Positions 9,756-17,637 of a DNA stretch of 64,000 nt are shown piece after piece. Each line of letters opens with the position of its first letter. The first letter of the stretch is position 1. Under the pieces are notes generated by a model, which ran no database searches, was not told the DNA's origin, and was given only the letters and a program-made list of their open reading frames with translations. This stretch comes from Sphingobacterium sp. N143 (GTDB lineage Bacteria; Bacteroidota; Bacteroidia; Sphingobacteriales; Sphingobacteriaceae): assembly GCF_030325625.1 (NCBI RefSeq), contig NZ_JACAIS010000002.1:209913-273912 (forward strand), given 5' to 3'. A program made the position numbers and the translations under genes.

Positions 9756-10826
9756 TTATTGCCAAGCTAAGGTACATTTTCCTAAACCAAAAAAGACTTT
9801 CCCTTGCTTCGTATAGCGTGCGGTGTAAACGACGGTAAACGATCCATCTTCTTCTTCGATCGCTCCCAATGGTGTACGGGTAGCATGGTCACCGGCATCG
9901 GCCCACAGGTTGTTGGGCGACTGTACCTTCAGCCGGCGCTCTCTAGCCCAATGGATACCATCGTCAGAAAGGCTATAGCCGATTTCCTGATCACCAAAAG
10001 AATCAAAAATCGCGAGATAGCCACCAGCTTTAAGTTCTGTAACTTCTACATTTTCATTAAAAATAGCTGAAATCGGGATGGGATTTTGTCCTTCGGGCAG
10101 TCGTGTCCAGGGACCACTTAATCGGGGAGCTTTCGCCATCCCCAGTGGCCAATCGCTCTTGGGCACATGATTATGTCCATCGTAAAATGCATACCAGCTA
10201 TCCCCTACCCGATAAGGATTGAATGCTGCGATAGCTTGCTGCCCTTCCCAGGACTGACTGTTTGCATCGGGCTGCAAGACAATACCCATATCGACATAAG
10301 GTCCTGCTATACCATCCCGACCCGCAGCCGTTGATTTTGCCCGCCAGATGCGGCCTTCATAGTCATATCCTTCAAGTTCGCCCCGGGCCTTGTCACCGCC
10401 ACGATAGGCCACATAAAAGATATTCCAGGCCTGCTCTTCTTCATTAAATTCAACAGCGGTCACCCACACTTCTGAGCGCAGGTTAGTTGCCGAACGGCCA
10501 GGTACACTCTCAACGACGGTGAATTCCCGTTTCCAGGTTACCGCATCTGTACTTGTCCAATAGGCAATCCGCATATCCAGGTGTGGCCGACCAAACATTT
10601 CATTGACAAACATGTGATATACGCCCTTGATTTTGACAACCTGACCGGTTTCAAAGCCACTTTTATTGCCGCTAGCGCTAATATCAGGGTGCTTATGGTC
10701 AATAATTGGGCCTTCTTGAATCTGTTTAACGACTAATTCCTTTTTTCCCTGTGCACAAACTGTTACAGCCATTAAAATACTGATTATTAAAGCACTGAAG
10801 TATAATCCCACTAATTTTTTACGCAT
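9756..10826 (-). CDS. Secreted five-bladed propeller hydrolase of GH43/GH32-like fold, substrate unknown
   Basis: About 356 aa with signal peptide MRKKLVGLYFSALIISILMA ending near VCAQ. The sequence has the repeated blade pattern of GH43/GH32/GH117-type propellers (IAYWTSTDAVTW, MAKAPRLSGPWTRLP, IGYSLSDDGIHW) and acidic candidates in LDMRIAY, SWEGQQ and NENVEVTEL, but no subfamily motif I can name. The ATG at 10826 is preferred; a TTG at 10844 would add only six residues. The gene stands alone: a terminator follows it, the rhamnose operon ends upstream, and related intergenic cassettes lie on both sides. That points to a single-gene unit that may have been inserted or duplicated together with its flanking control sequence. 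Confidence 0.7.
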   Translation of the reverse strand: MRKKLVGLYFSALIISILMAVTVCAQGKKELVVKQIQEGPIIDHKHPDISASGNKSGFETGQVVKIKGVYHMFVNEMFGRPHLDMRIAYWTSTDAVTWKREFTVVESVPGRSATNLRSEVWVTAVEFNEEEQAWNIFYVAYRGGDKARGELEGYDYEGRIWRAKSTAAGRDGIAGPYVDMGIVLQPDANSQSWEGQQAIAAFNPYRVGDSWYAFYDGHNHVPKSDWPLGMAKAPRLSGPWTRLPEGQNPIPISAIFNENVEVTELKAGGYLAIFDSFGDQEIGYSLSDDGIHWARERRLKVQSPNNLWADAGDHATRTPLGAIEEEDGSFTVVYTARYTKQGKVFFGLGKCTLAWQ

Positions 10827-10982
10827 GGTTATCTTTTTGATCAAATTGGTTTTTTATTATCCTATTACAACCTGTTTGCTCCTACTTATGCCCGTAATGA
10901 CAGCACAATCACTAGTTTACGGATGTATTATTCCAATAAAAATAATCAAGCTTTTCCTAGCAACTGTTCTGTACCGTTATGT

Positions 10983-11113
10983 CCATCAACAGTTCAGGAC
11001 AGTCAAATCATTTCTTTTCATGATCTTTAAACCATCATATAATAATTAATATAATTATTCATAATTTTAGGTTTAAAAAAGGTTTTCATTCTCCCCGTTT
11101 GAAAGCCTTTTTT
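10983..11113. repeat. Intergenic cassette, copy 2 (paired with 9578-9713)
   Basis: Second copy of the intergenic cassette: ccatcaacagttcaggacag at 10983-11002, catcatataataatt at 11033-11047, attttaggttt, then a hairpin. It lies in the 451-bp gap 10845-11295, about 150-290 bp upstream of the propeller gene; copy 1 lies at a similar distance upstream of the acetylesterase. Each copy therefore combines the terminator of one unit with the upstream region of the next. From 10845 to 10982 I see no gene. Confidence 0.65.
11075..11113. terminator. Hairpin of intergenic cassette copy 2
   Basis: A 14-bp stem with one mismatch that pairs as G-U (11075-11088 with 11100-11113) around an 11-nt loop, flanked by A and T runs, so it could end transcription from either side. 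It lies downstream of the main rha terminator and overlaps the end of the small reading frame 11086-11220. Confidence 0.55.
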
Positions 11114-11220
11114 ATGTTCAATTGTATCATGGAGATAACCGCTCTTAGTCCCCCTGATTTATTCTCTTCTGTATATCCTTCCCATTCGACCAATTGCTTA
11201 AAAAGCTGCTGTAGTCCCAT
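11086..11220 (-). CDS. Possible 44-aa small open reading frame
   Basis: An ATG directly after the T run of the rha terminator opens a 44-codon frame (begins MGLQQLFKQLVEWEG, ends NIKKAFKRGE). Its composition is protein-like: basic C-terminus, amphipathic stretches, no rare-residue bias. However, its last codons lie inside a terminator-like hairpin, there is no visible ribosome site, and I recognise no family. It may be chance or a remnant. Confidence 0.2.
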   Translation of the reverse strand: MGLQQLFKQLVEWEGYTEENKSGGLRAVISMIQLNIKKAFKRGE

Positions 11221-11251
11221 AAAAAAGGCCAGGCAACGAATTGCCTGACCT
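11219..11251 (-). terminator. Rho-independent terminator of the rha operon
   Basis: An 11-bp stem with one G-U pair (11226-11236 with 11241-11251), tetraloop cgaa, followed on the minus strand by six T (complement of 11221-11226). It lies 45 bp after the rhaB stop codon. Confidence 0.85.
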
Positions 11252-11295
11252 CACACGATAACTAATAAAAAAACTAAATTTATTCACCTAATCCA

Positions 11296-12663
11296 TTAAT
11301 GTAATGCTTGTTTTGTTCTGAAATAACGCAGCTCAATGATATCATTTGGGATGGCTTGCGTGTTCCAATGGTCGTGAATGACGAGTGCCGCTCCCAGGGC
11401 AGTGGCCTGCGCCATGGAGGCACCGAATACTTCACTGTTGGGAAAGGCTTGTGCGAGTAAGGCCATATAGATCGGATTGCGGCTAAAACCACCATCCACA
11501 AATATGCGCTGTACGCCTTTTTGGTTCATCACCAGCGATGTTGTTTTAATCTGTGCCTTGACCAAATGCATGATCAGCACATGATAAGCCTCGCTGTAAT
11601 TATCAAAATGGCTCAGGTCAATGGATGCAAAAGCAGCTAATTCTGCTGAAATATCCAAAGCCTGATATTTTTCAATAATGTCCCAGTCCAATGTAATCTG
11701 TTTGAATTTCCCGGTAGATACCTGAAATGCTTTAGCAATCCGTTTCATCTGTTCCTCGTGCTCATAGCCCGCAAACAAACGGGATGCTTTGACCGGTTTG
11801 CCCGTATAGGTCATATATAAGAGACAGTCGTTATTCAACTCATCTTTGGTCAGCGGATCCATGTTAAATGGATTGAATGATATGCACCAGGTGCCCGTGG
11901 AAATCAAGATAAAAGGTTCATGAAAATTCAATAAATAGGGGATCAATGCCGAGGAACTATCATGCAATCCACTCCCCACCAGATACCCACTACCTGGAAA
12001 TGTTGCCCGATATAAACGATCTCCAGGTACAATAGGTGCCATTTTTTCGATGATGCCGCTATCCTTCACCCATTGATGGTAATCATTTTTCCGATAATCC
12101 CAGAGTGCTGTATGACAGCCTATACTGGTCATATCTGCATAGGGCGTGCCCGAGATCAGATAACTCAGGTATTGGGGCAGGTGAAGTGCCCATTTTACTT
12201 CCTTGAAGATCGCCGGTTTCAATTTGGACAGACGATAGACCTGCAAACCTGAATTGAGGCTTCCCAAACTTGGCGAGGAGGTTTCCGTCGAAAATTTTTC
12301 CTTGCCGCCATACTGTGCATAAAAGGATTCCAGTAATTTTTTCGGATATTCTTTCAAGTAATTGTACAAGGGTGTCAATGGGCGGCCATCTTTGTCGATA
12401 TAGACAAAGCTTGCTCCATAGGAGGTGAAGTTAATGGCTTTGATCTCAAACTCCCCTTTCCGAAATACTTCATGCAATGAATCAAACACAGATAGGCGCA
12501 AACTTTCCAGGTTTTCACAGGGATCGCCGTCTTCATCTACTGTTTCCAAAAAACGGGCCGACCGTTCAAATACGATCTGGTACTGTTCGTTAAATAGAAA
12601 CAACTTCTTGTTCGTCTTCCCGACATCAAATATTGCCACTACCGGTATTGGTTTCCCCTTCAT
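11296..12663 (-). CDS. rhaB: L-rhamnulokinase, FGGY family
   Basis: Cytoplasmic kinase that phosphorylates L-rhamnulose to L-rhamnulose 1-phosphate. 455 aa, normal for FGGY kinases. Visible parts are the N-terminal ATPase strand VAIFDVGKTNKKLFLF (8-23), INFTSYGASFVYID near 80, the substrate-loop region SGLHDSSSALIPYL near 235, the phosphate-binding ISTGTWCISFNPF near 260 and the C-terminal DGGFSRNPIYMALL near 395. The FGGY family also holds fuculo- and xylulokinases; the rhamnose assignment rests on the position directly behind rhaI (12-bp gap) and in the same operon as the rhamnulose-1-phosphate aldolase and rhaT. It is the last gene of that operon. Confidence 0.88.
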   Translation of the reverse strand: MKGKPIPVVAIFDVGKTNKKLFLFNEQYQIVFERSARFLETVDEDGDPCENLESLRLSVFDSLHEVFRKGEFEIKAINFTSYGASFVYIDKDGRPLTPLYNYLKEYPKKLLESFYAQYGGKEKFSTETSSPSLGSLNSGLQVYRLSKLKPAIFKEVKWALHLPQYLSYLISGTPYADMTSIGCHTALWDYRKNDYHQWVKDSGIIEKMAPIVPGDRLYRATFPGSGYLVGSGLHDSSSALIPYLLNFHEPFILISTGTWCISFNPFNMDPLTKDELNNDCLLYMTYTGKPVKASRLFAGYEHEEQMKRIAKAFQVSTGKFKQITLDWDIIEKYQALDISAELAAFASIDLSHFDNYSEAYHVLIMHLVKAQIKTTSLVMNQKGVQRIFVDGGFSRNPIYMALLAQAFPNSEVFGASMAQATALGAALVIHDHWNTQAIPNDIIELRYFRTKQALH

Positions 12664-12675
12664 TTCTCTCCTTCT

Positions 12676-13950
12676 TTATAAACCGGTGGCTACGGTATTC
12701 AGGCCACGTTCGGCGATAAGTTGATCTCTTAATTTCGTCTCATTAAACAACTGAACAGGGTTCAATGCTGCCCCACTGCGCAAACGCGCTTCAGCTACCA
12801 GTGACCTCACATCGGTGCGGAAAGCATCCTGCAAAATTTCCTGTGCTTTAACCACGTCGTTTGCCTGTTGCGCCTGCTTCAAAGCAGCACGATCCACCAG
12901 CAATGCCTGCGCGTAAGCGATCTTAATGGCTTCCACAGATTGCAATAAGTCCACCAATGGATCTTTCAGGTTATGTGAGGCATCGATCATCCAGCCCAAC
13001 CCTGAAGCATGGTCTATCCCATTGCGATCCATGCCATCAATCAGCTCATTAAAAATCAGAAACAATTGATAAGGCTTGATGCTTCCCGCCGTAAGATCAT
13101 CGTCTGCATATTTACTATCGTTGAAATGGAATCCACCCAATTTGCCTTCCATCAGCAACAGGGAAACGATCTGTTCAATATTGGCATTGGGCAAATGATG
13201 TCCCAAATCCACCAAGGTATAGGCCTTAGGGCCTAATTTATTGGCCAGCAGCAGTGACTGTCCCCAATCACCGATCGTCATCGAATAAAAATAGGGTTCA
13301 AACGCTTTATATTCGACAAATAGCTTCCAATCCTCCGGTAGATGCTTATAGATTTCCTGTAAACTCGCCAAGGTATTTTGAAAAGCATCCCTAAAATTCA
13401 ATTGCCCGGGGAAGGATGATCCATCTGCCAGCCAGACTGTCAACGCTTTCGAACCGACAGCTTTACCATAGTTGATCACTTCAATATTATGAGCTATAGC
13501 CTGTTGACGAACTTTGGGGTCCACATGGTGCAATGAGCCGAATTTATAGCTATGCTCCTGTCCGACCTGATCCTGAAAGGTATTGGAATTGACAGCATCA
13601 AAACCGATTTCCAGGGAAGCTGCCAGGGCCTTTATTTTTTCGCTGTCCTTAGGAATATCCCAGGGAATATGCAAGGATATTGCACCGCTGGACTTATTCA
13701 GGGCATGAAGTAGGCCTACATCTTCAATTTTCTGCTCGAGGGTACCTGGCTCACCTGGGCCAGAAAAGCGACCAAAACGTGTCCCCCCTGTTCCCAAGGC
13801 CCAGCTCGGAATGGCAATCTGGAATTGTTGAAGTTTTTCGATAATGGGCTCCACATTTGGTATATCCTGAGCAAGGTGGCCAAATGCTCTTTTATGTTTA
13901 TCGATGAATTGGTTATTGTGCTGATTTATAATTTGCTTATCAAGAATCAT
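12676..13950 (-). CDS. rhaI: L-rhamnose isomerase, Pseudomonas stutzeri type
   Basis: Converts L-rhamnose to L-rhamnulose in the cytoplasm. 424 aa, the size of the P. stutzeri-type TIM-barrel isomerase (RhaI) rather than the unrelated-looking E. coli RhaA. Likely metal ligands and catalytic residues are Glu213 (FVEYKAFEPY), Asp248 and His251 (LVDLGHH), His275 and Asp278 (GFHFNDSKY) and the acidic group at 283-285. It sits 79 bp downstream of the bifunctional aldolase/dehydrogenase and 12 bp ahead of rhaB. The C-terminal residues after 380 (RSGAALNPVQLFNETKLRDQL) are typical for this group. The call is strong in both sequence and context. Confidence 0.93.
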   Translation of the reverse strand: MILDKQIINQHNNQFIDKHKRAFGHLAQDIPNVEPIIEKLQQFQIAIPSWALGTGGTRFGRFSGPGEPGTLEQKIEDVGLLHALNKSSGAISLHIPWDIPKDSEKIKALAASLEIGFDAVNSNTFQDQVGQEHSYKFGSLHHVDPKVRQQAIAHNIEVINYGKAVGSKALTVWLADGSSFPGQLNFRDAFQNTLASLQEIYKHLPEDWKLFVEYKAFEPYFYSMTIGDWGQSLLLANKLGPKAYTLVDLGHHLPNANIEQIVSLLLMEGKLGGFHFNDSKYADDDLTAGSIKPYQLFLIFNELIDGMDRNGIDHASGLGWMIDASHNLKDPLVDLLQSVEAIKIAYAQALLVDRAALKQAQQANDVVKAQEILQDAFRTDVRSLVAEARLRSGAALNPVQLFNETKLRDQLIAERGLNTVATGL

Positions 13951-14029
13951 AATGTTTTGGTTGTTGTAAAAAAATCGTTAGGTGCCGCGCCTGTTTCCCT
14001 TTCCACACGCGACACCTAAGATATAAAAA

Positions 14030-16153
14030 TTAGCGTACAAATGCCATTGCCACGCCACCATCAACGTTCAATACATTTCCGGTCGATTTGTTCAACAGTC
14101 CGCCCACAAAGGCAAAACAAGCGTTGGCAATATCTTCAGGTAAAATGATTTCATTGAGTAGCGTCCGTTTTGCATAATACGCTGGTAATTCCTCCACTTT
14201 CACACCATAAGCTTTTGCCCGGCCTTCAGCCCAGCCTCCGGCCCAGATATTGCTATCTGAAATCACCGCATCTGGATTGACTACATTCACACGAATACGT
14301 GCCGGTCCAAGTTCTGCTGCACATAGGCGGCTTAAATGTAACTGTGCACCTTTGGCGCTGCCGTAACCCGTATTATTTGGGCCACTGACCAAAGCATTCT
14401 TACTGACAATATTCAGGATATCACCGCCAATATCCTGACCTTTTAATACGGGTGTGGCTGCCTGTGTAACCAAAAACTGTCCCTTTACAAGCACATCATA
14501 CAAGAGGTCCCAATCTTTCTGGCTATGTTCTTCAATGGATTTAGAAATCGATAGGCCAGCATTATTCACAATGATATCAATTCCACCAAATGCCAACGCC
14601 GCGTCCTTCAGTGCAGCATGAATCTGCTCTTCATTGGTGACATCGATTATTGCTGAGATGACCGCATCTTTACCAAAAGCTGTAATGAACTCCTGCTCAG
14701 AAGCTGCCAGGCGCTCGGCGTTGATATCATTCAACACGACCACTGCACCTTCCTGCGCCATCTTTTTGGCGATTGCTTTCCCTATTCCACCGCCACTGCC
14801 AGTGACCAGTGCAATTTTTCCCGACAGTGGTTTGGGCTTCGGCATACGTTGCAATTTCGCCTCTTCCAATAACCAATATTCAATATCAAAGGCTTCCTGG
14901 CGTGGTAAGGCCGTATATTCACTCACCGCCTCAGCGCCTTTCATCACATTGATTGCATTCGTATAGAACTCTGCTGCCACACGGGCGGTCTGTTTATCTT
15001 TGGCAAAAGAAAACATCCCCACACCCGGGTACAATACGATAACCGGATTTTTATCACGGATGGCAGGACTATTATCATGTTTGCAGCTTTCATAATAGGC
15101 GGCGTACATGTTGCGATATTCTTCAAATAATGGCGTCAGTTTTGCTTTCAGCTCTTCGACATTATCCAAGTTCTCCGACTTATCAATGTTCAACACCAAC
15201 GGTTGGATCTTAGTTCTTAAGAAGTGGTCTGGACAGCTTGTCCCTAAGGGGGCCAAACGGGTCAGGTCATTCGAATTAATAAATTCCAATACCCGCTCAT
15301 CATCCGTAAAATGGCCGATCATATGGCGTTCGCTAGAACAGAATCCTCTCAGGATAGGCGCTAATTTGGCAGCTTGTGCTGCACGCTCTTCCTCAGGTAG
15401 GCTCGTTTCCTTTTGACCAGCAAATACAGGTCCTTTTTTTCCATAATTTTGCTCCAGGTAGGTCGCACAGGCTTCAATGACATCCAAGGAGTTGATATAA
15501 CATTCGTAAGCAGTGTCCCCCCAGGTAAACAAACCGTGTGAACCCAGCATAATACCACGAATACCCGGGTTTTCTTCCAAACAGGCTCTTAATTGTAGGC
15601 CCAGATCAAAGCCCGGACGTTGCCAGTCCACCCAGCCTATAGTTCCCTTAAACAGTTCCTGCGTGATTTGCTTACCATCTTTCGCTGCCGCAATGGCAAT
15701 TGCGGCATCAGGATGCAAATGGTCGATATGCTTAAAAGGCAGGAATCCGTGCAATGGCGTATCTATCGATGGTGCTTTGGAAGCTAAATCATAGATACAA
15801 TGATTAAATAATTCGACCATCTCATCCTCATGTTCAATACCGCGATATACATTCTCCAGATTGCGGAGTCGCTGTAAGTACAATGCTGCAAGGCCTGATT
15901 TTTTAAGCGTACCAATATCGCCTCCTGAGCCCTTGATCCACATGACCTCTACTTCCTCTCCAGTCAACGGGTCTTTTTCCGTCACTTTACAGGATGTATT
16001 TCCACCACCATAATTTGTTATACGTAGGTCAGCGCCTAAAATATTTGAACGATACAGCAGTAAAGCAACCTCATCACCTGCTAGCGATTGTGCTTTCTGA
16101 TCGTCCCATAAATAGTTTACATGTTTGTATGTTTTCACTTTGTCTATATTCAT
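14030..16153 (-). CDS. rhaEW: Bifunctional rhamnulose-1-phosphate aldolase / L-lactaldehyde dehydrogenase
   Basis: A two-domain enzyme that cleaves L-rhamnulose 1-phosphate to DHAP and L-lactaldehyde and oxidises the lactaldehyde to lactate. Residues about 1-430 form a class II aldolase domain (GGNTSCKV, IKGSGGDIG, TPLHGFLPFKHIDHLHPDA and GSHGLFTW contain the metal-binding His residues). Residues about 445-707 form a short-chain dehydrogenase (ALVTGSGGGIGKAIA nucleotide loop, NNAG, and the YGSAK catalytic Tyr/Lys). This fusion is the RhaEW/RhaD-type protein known from bacilli and other groups. Its ATG overlaps the end of a short open frame that precedes it (16150-16281). It lies between rhaT and rhaI. 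Confidence 0.93.
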   Translation of the reverse strand: MNIDKVKTYKHVNYLWDDQKAQSLAGDEVALLLYRSNILGADLRITNYGGGNTSCKVTEKDPLTGEEVEVMWIKGSGGDIGTLKKSGLAALYLQRLRNLENVYRGIEHEDEMVELFNHCIYDLASKAPSIDTPLHGFLPFKHIDHLHPDAAIAIAAAKDGKQITQELFKGTIGWVDWQRPGFDLGLQLRACLEENPGIRGIMLGSHGLFTWGDTAYECYINSLDVIEACATYLEQNYGKKGPVFAGQKETSLPEEERAAQAAKLAPILRGFCSSERHMIGHFTDDERVLEFINSNDLTRLAPLGTSCPDHFLRTKIQPLVLNIDKSENLDNVEELKAKLTPLFEEYRNMYAAYYESCKHDNSPAIRDKNPVIVLYPGVGMFSFAKDKQTARVAAEFYTNAINVMKGAEAVSEYTALPRQEAFDIEYWLLEEAKLQRMPKPKPLSGKIALVTGSGGGIGKAIAKKMAQEGAVVVLNDINAERLAASEQEFITAFGKDAVISAIIDVTNEEQIHAALKDAALAFGGIDIIVNNAGLSISKSIEEHSQKDWDLLYDVLVKGQFLVTQAATPVLKGQDIGGDILNIVSKNALVSGPNNTGYGSAKGAQLHLSRLCAAELGPARIRVNVVNPDAVISDSNIWAGGWAEGRAKAYGVKVEELPAYYAKRTLLNEIILPEDIANACFAFVGGLLNKSTGNVLNVDGGVAMAFVR

Positions 16154-16281
16154 ATTAAGTCATTATTTTTTAATAGCTGTTCTAATATATCCATGCGTTT
16201 ATGATAACTGCATTGTTTCCAGAGCGCAAAAGGGTACTCCTGATCTATTGCCGTTTGGATCCTGTCAATCGCTTTAGCCGG
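16150..16281 (-). pseudogene. Startless 43-codon open frame between rhaT and rhaEW, possible gene remnant
   Basis: The frame has no start codon at its 5' end (it follows a TGA directly) and ends with a TGA that overlaps the ATG of rhaEW as ATGA. The encoded residues look protein-like (AIDRIQTAIDQEYPFALWKQ, then HKRMDILEQLLKNNDLI). The pattern F-x-x-WK-(6)-RM-x-IL weakly recalls the N-terminal helix of aldehyde dehydrogenases. If that is right, an old lactaldehyde dehydrogenase could have been lost here. An internal ATG would give only 14 residues, but even that could couple translation to rhaEW. Chance is not excluded. Confidence 0.3.
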
Positions 16282-16290
16282 TCATACCTA

Positions 16291-17367
16291 TTATTTTTCC
16301 AATGTTTTTGCAAAGCCGACCACACCGATCGAAATAATGATCGTTACGATACCGGCAATGATTGAACGGTACGTTGGCTTGTCGACGCCTTTCCATTCTT
16401 TGAGCGCAACACCCCAGGCATTTGAAATCAAAATGATAAAGGCCATATGCAGGATCCATGAGCTTGCTCCATTACCCAGTCGACTTTCCCCCATTCCATA
16501 AAAGAAGAACTGCAGGTACCAGGTTGTACCGGCAAGCGCGCAAAGCAGAAAATTTTTGGCTTTCGGTGCCGCGGGTTTACCATAATCCCGATAACTTCCA
16601 TTTTTTAAGAGCAGATAAGCGCACCAGATAAAATTGGTGGTGAAGCCACCCCAGAGGATGACAATATAAGTCACATTATTCTGATAGAGGAATTCACCCT
16701 GTCCTGGATGGGCGGCCTTCCAAAATGCATTAGCCACCTCGGCCATTGGTTTGCCAGCTTCGATACCAAAATTGAAACAGGCACTTAAAATACCGGACAC
16801 AATCGCCACGATAATGCCCAGTCCAAAATTGTAATCCGATTTTGTTTCCTTGGACAAAGAAGATAGGTGCTTTTCTTTGGACATGCCGGCTTTGCCACAG
16901 AGGTATACGCCCAAAACACAGATCATGAGACCGATGAAAATACATATTCCCGAATGTGTGGTAAAGAAATAATCGATACCGTGCTTACCGGCTGTTTGAT
17001 TGAAGAAATAATAAATACTTGGCATGAGCGAACCAAAGACCATACTGAGCCCCAGAATAATGCTGCTGCCCAGCGAAACACCAAGATAACGTACCCCTAA
17101 TCCATAGGTAAGTCCACCGATTCCCCAAAGTAATCCAAAGAGAAATGTATAACCCAAAATGGCTGCATCCGTACTGTGGATAATCGTCACAAAGTTTGGG
17201 ATAGTCAATAGGGCGGCAATCGGAGGAACGATGATCCAGGAAAATAGCCCGCCTAGAATCCACATGGATTCCCAAGACCATTCTTTCACTTTTTTGTACG
17301 GCACATAAAAACTTCCCGAGGCGAATCCGCCTATGAAATGAAATATAACTCCGAAAACTGCATTCAT
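16291..17367 (-). CDS. rhaT: L-rhamnose/proton symporter
   Basis: Inner-membrane uptake of L-rhamnose with protons. 358 aa with about ten hydrophobic segments. The opening MNAVFGVIFHFIGGFASGSF and the segments GLTYGLGVRYLGVSLG and SSWILHMAFIILISNAWG are characteristic of the RhaT family. First gene of the rhamnose operon rhaT - rhaEW - rhaI - rhaB, with a 9-bp direct repeat and a bidirectional terminator upstream. Free rhamnose made by the periplasmic GH78 and GH106 enzymes of the window is its expected substrate. Confidence 0.93.
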   Translation of the reverse strand: MNAVFGVIFHFIGGFASGSFYVPYKKVKEWSWESMWILGGLFSWIIVPPIAALLTIPNFVTIIHSTDAAILGYTFLFGLLWGIGGLTYGLGVRYLGVSLGSSIILGLSMVFGSLMPSIYYFFNQTAGKHGIDYFFTTHSGICIFIGLMICVLGVYLCGKAGMSKEKHLSSLSKETKSDYNFGLGIIVAIVSGILSACFNFGIEAGKPMAEVANAFWKAAHPGQGEFLYQNNVTYIVILWGGFTTNFIWCAYLLLKNGSYRDYGKPAAPKAKNFLLCALAGTTWYLQFFFYGMGESRLGNGASSWILHMAFIILISNAWGVALKEWKGVDKPTYRSIIAGIVTIIISIGVVGFAKTLEK

Positions 17368-17419
17368 ATATACGTTATTTAGGTTCTTAGGGACTAAGTT
17401 AATTCTTTGACTTTTCAGA

Positions 17420-17438
17420 ACTGTTATGCACTGTTATG
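17420..17438. promoter_or_regulatory. Direct repeat actgttatg x2, possible operator of the rha operon
   Basis: The 9-mer actgttatg occurs at 17420-17428 and again at 17430-17438, a 10-bp period that places both copies on one face of the helix. It lies about 50 bp upstream of the rhaT start. Direct repeats with helical spacing are usual for AraC-type activators, which control rhamnose genes in many bacteria, but no such regulator gene lies in the window. Confidence 0.4.
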
Positions 17439-17457
17439 ATCCCCTCGTTTGCTGGGT

Positions 17458-17510
17458 CAAAAACACAAAGGTGCTGTCCAAAAAAATTGGACAGCACCTT
17501 TGTGTTTTTG
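17458..17510. terminator. Bidirectional terminator: perfect 24-bp inverted repeat
   Basis: Bases 17458-17481 and 17487-17510 are perfect reverse complements around a 5-nt loop. The outer parts are A5 and T5 runs, so on either strand the hairpin ends in a U run. It lies about 130 bp past the DUF5703 gene stop and marks the end of the 22-kb gene run 40.15-17.64 kb, insulating the rha operon. The remaining gap to 17637 holds only a weak 6-bp inverted repeat (17590-17611). Confidence 0.88.
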
Positions 17511-17637
17511 GTATACACTTAGCCCAACGATACGGGGCTCAACGATGAAAGCCTGATTTTTTTCGTCTTAAGTGGCTTACCTCACTCAGCGTCATTCGTT
17601 ACGCTATGACGAGATAACCGGCCATTCAGGACAAAAG

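Noticed and set aside
10825..11049. 74-aa hydrophobic plus-strand frame in the gap 10845-11295
   Set aside because: Begins inside the propeller gene's start region and runs through the repeat cassette; no ribosome site and AT-rich composition explains the hydrophobic residues.
9578..11113. CRISPR array or insertion sequence
   Set aside because: Only two imperfect copies, 1.4 kb apart, no transposase and no regular spacing; better explained as duplicated intergenic control DNA.
17458..17510. Transposon end or attachment site
   Set aside because: The inverted repeat is a single hairpin with A and T runs in the right place behind an operon, which fits a bidirectional terminator; no recombinase is near.
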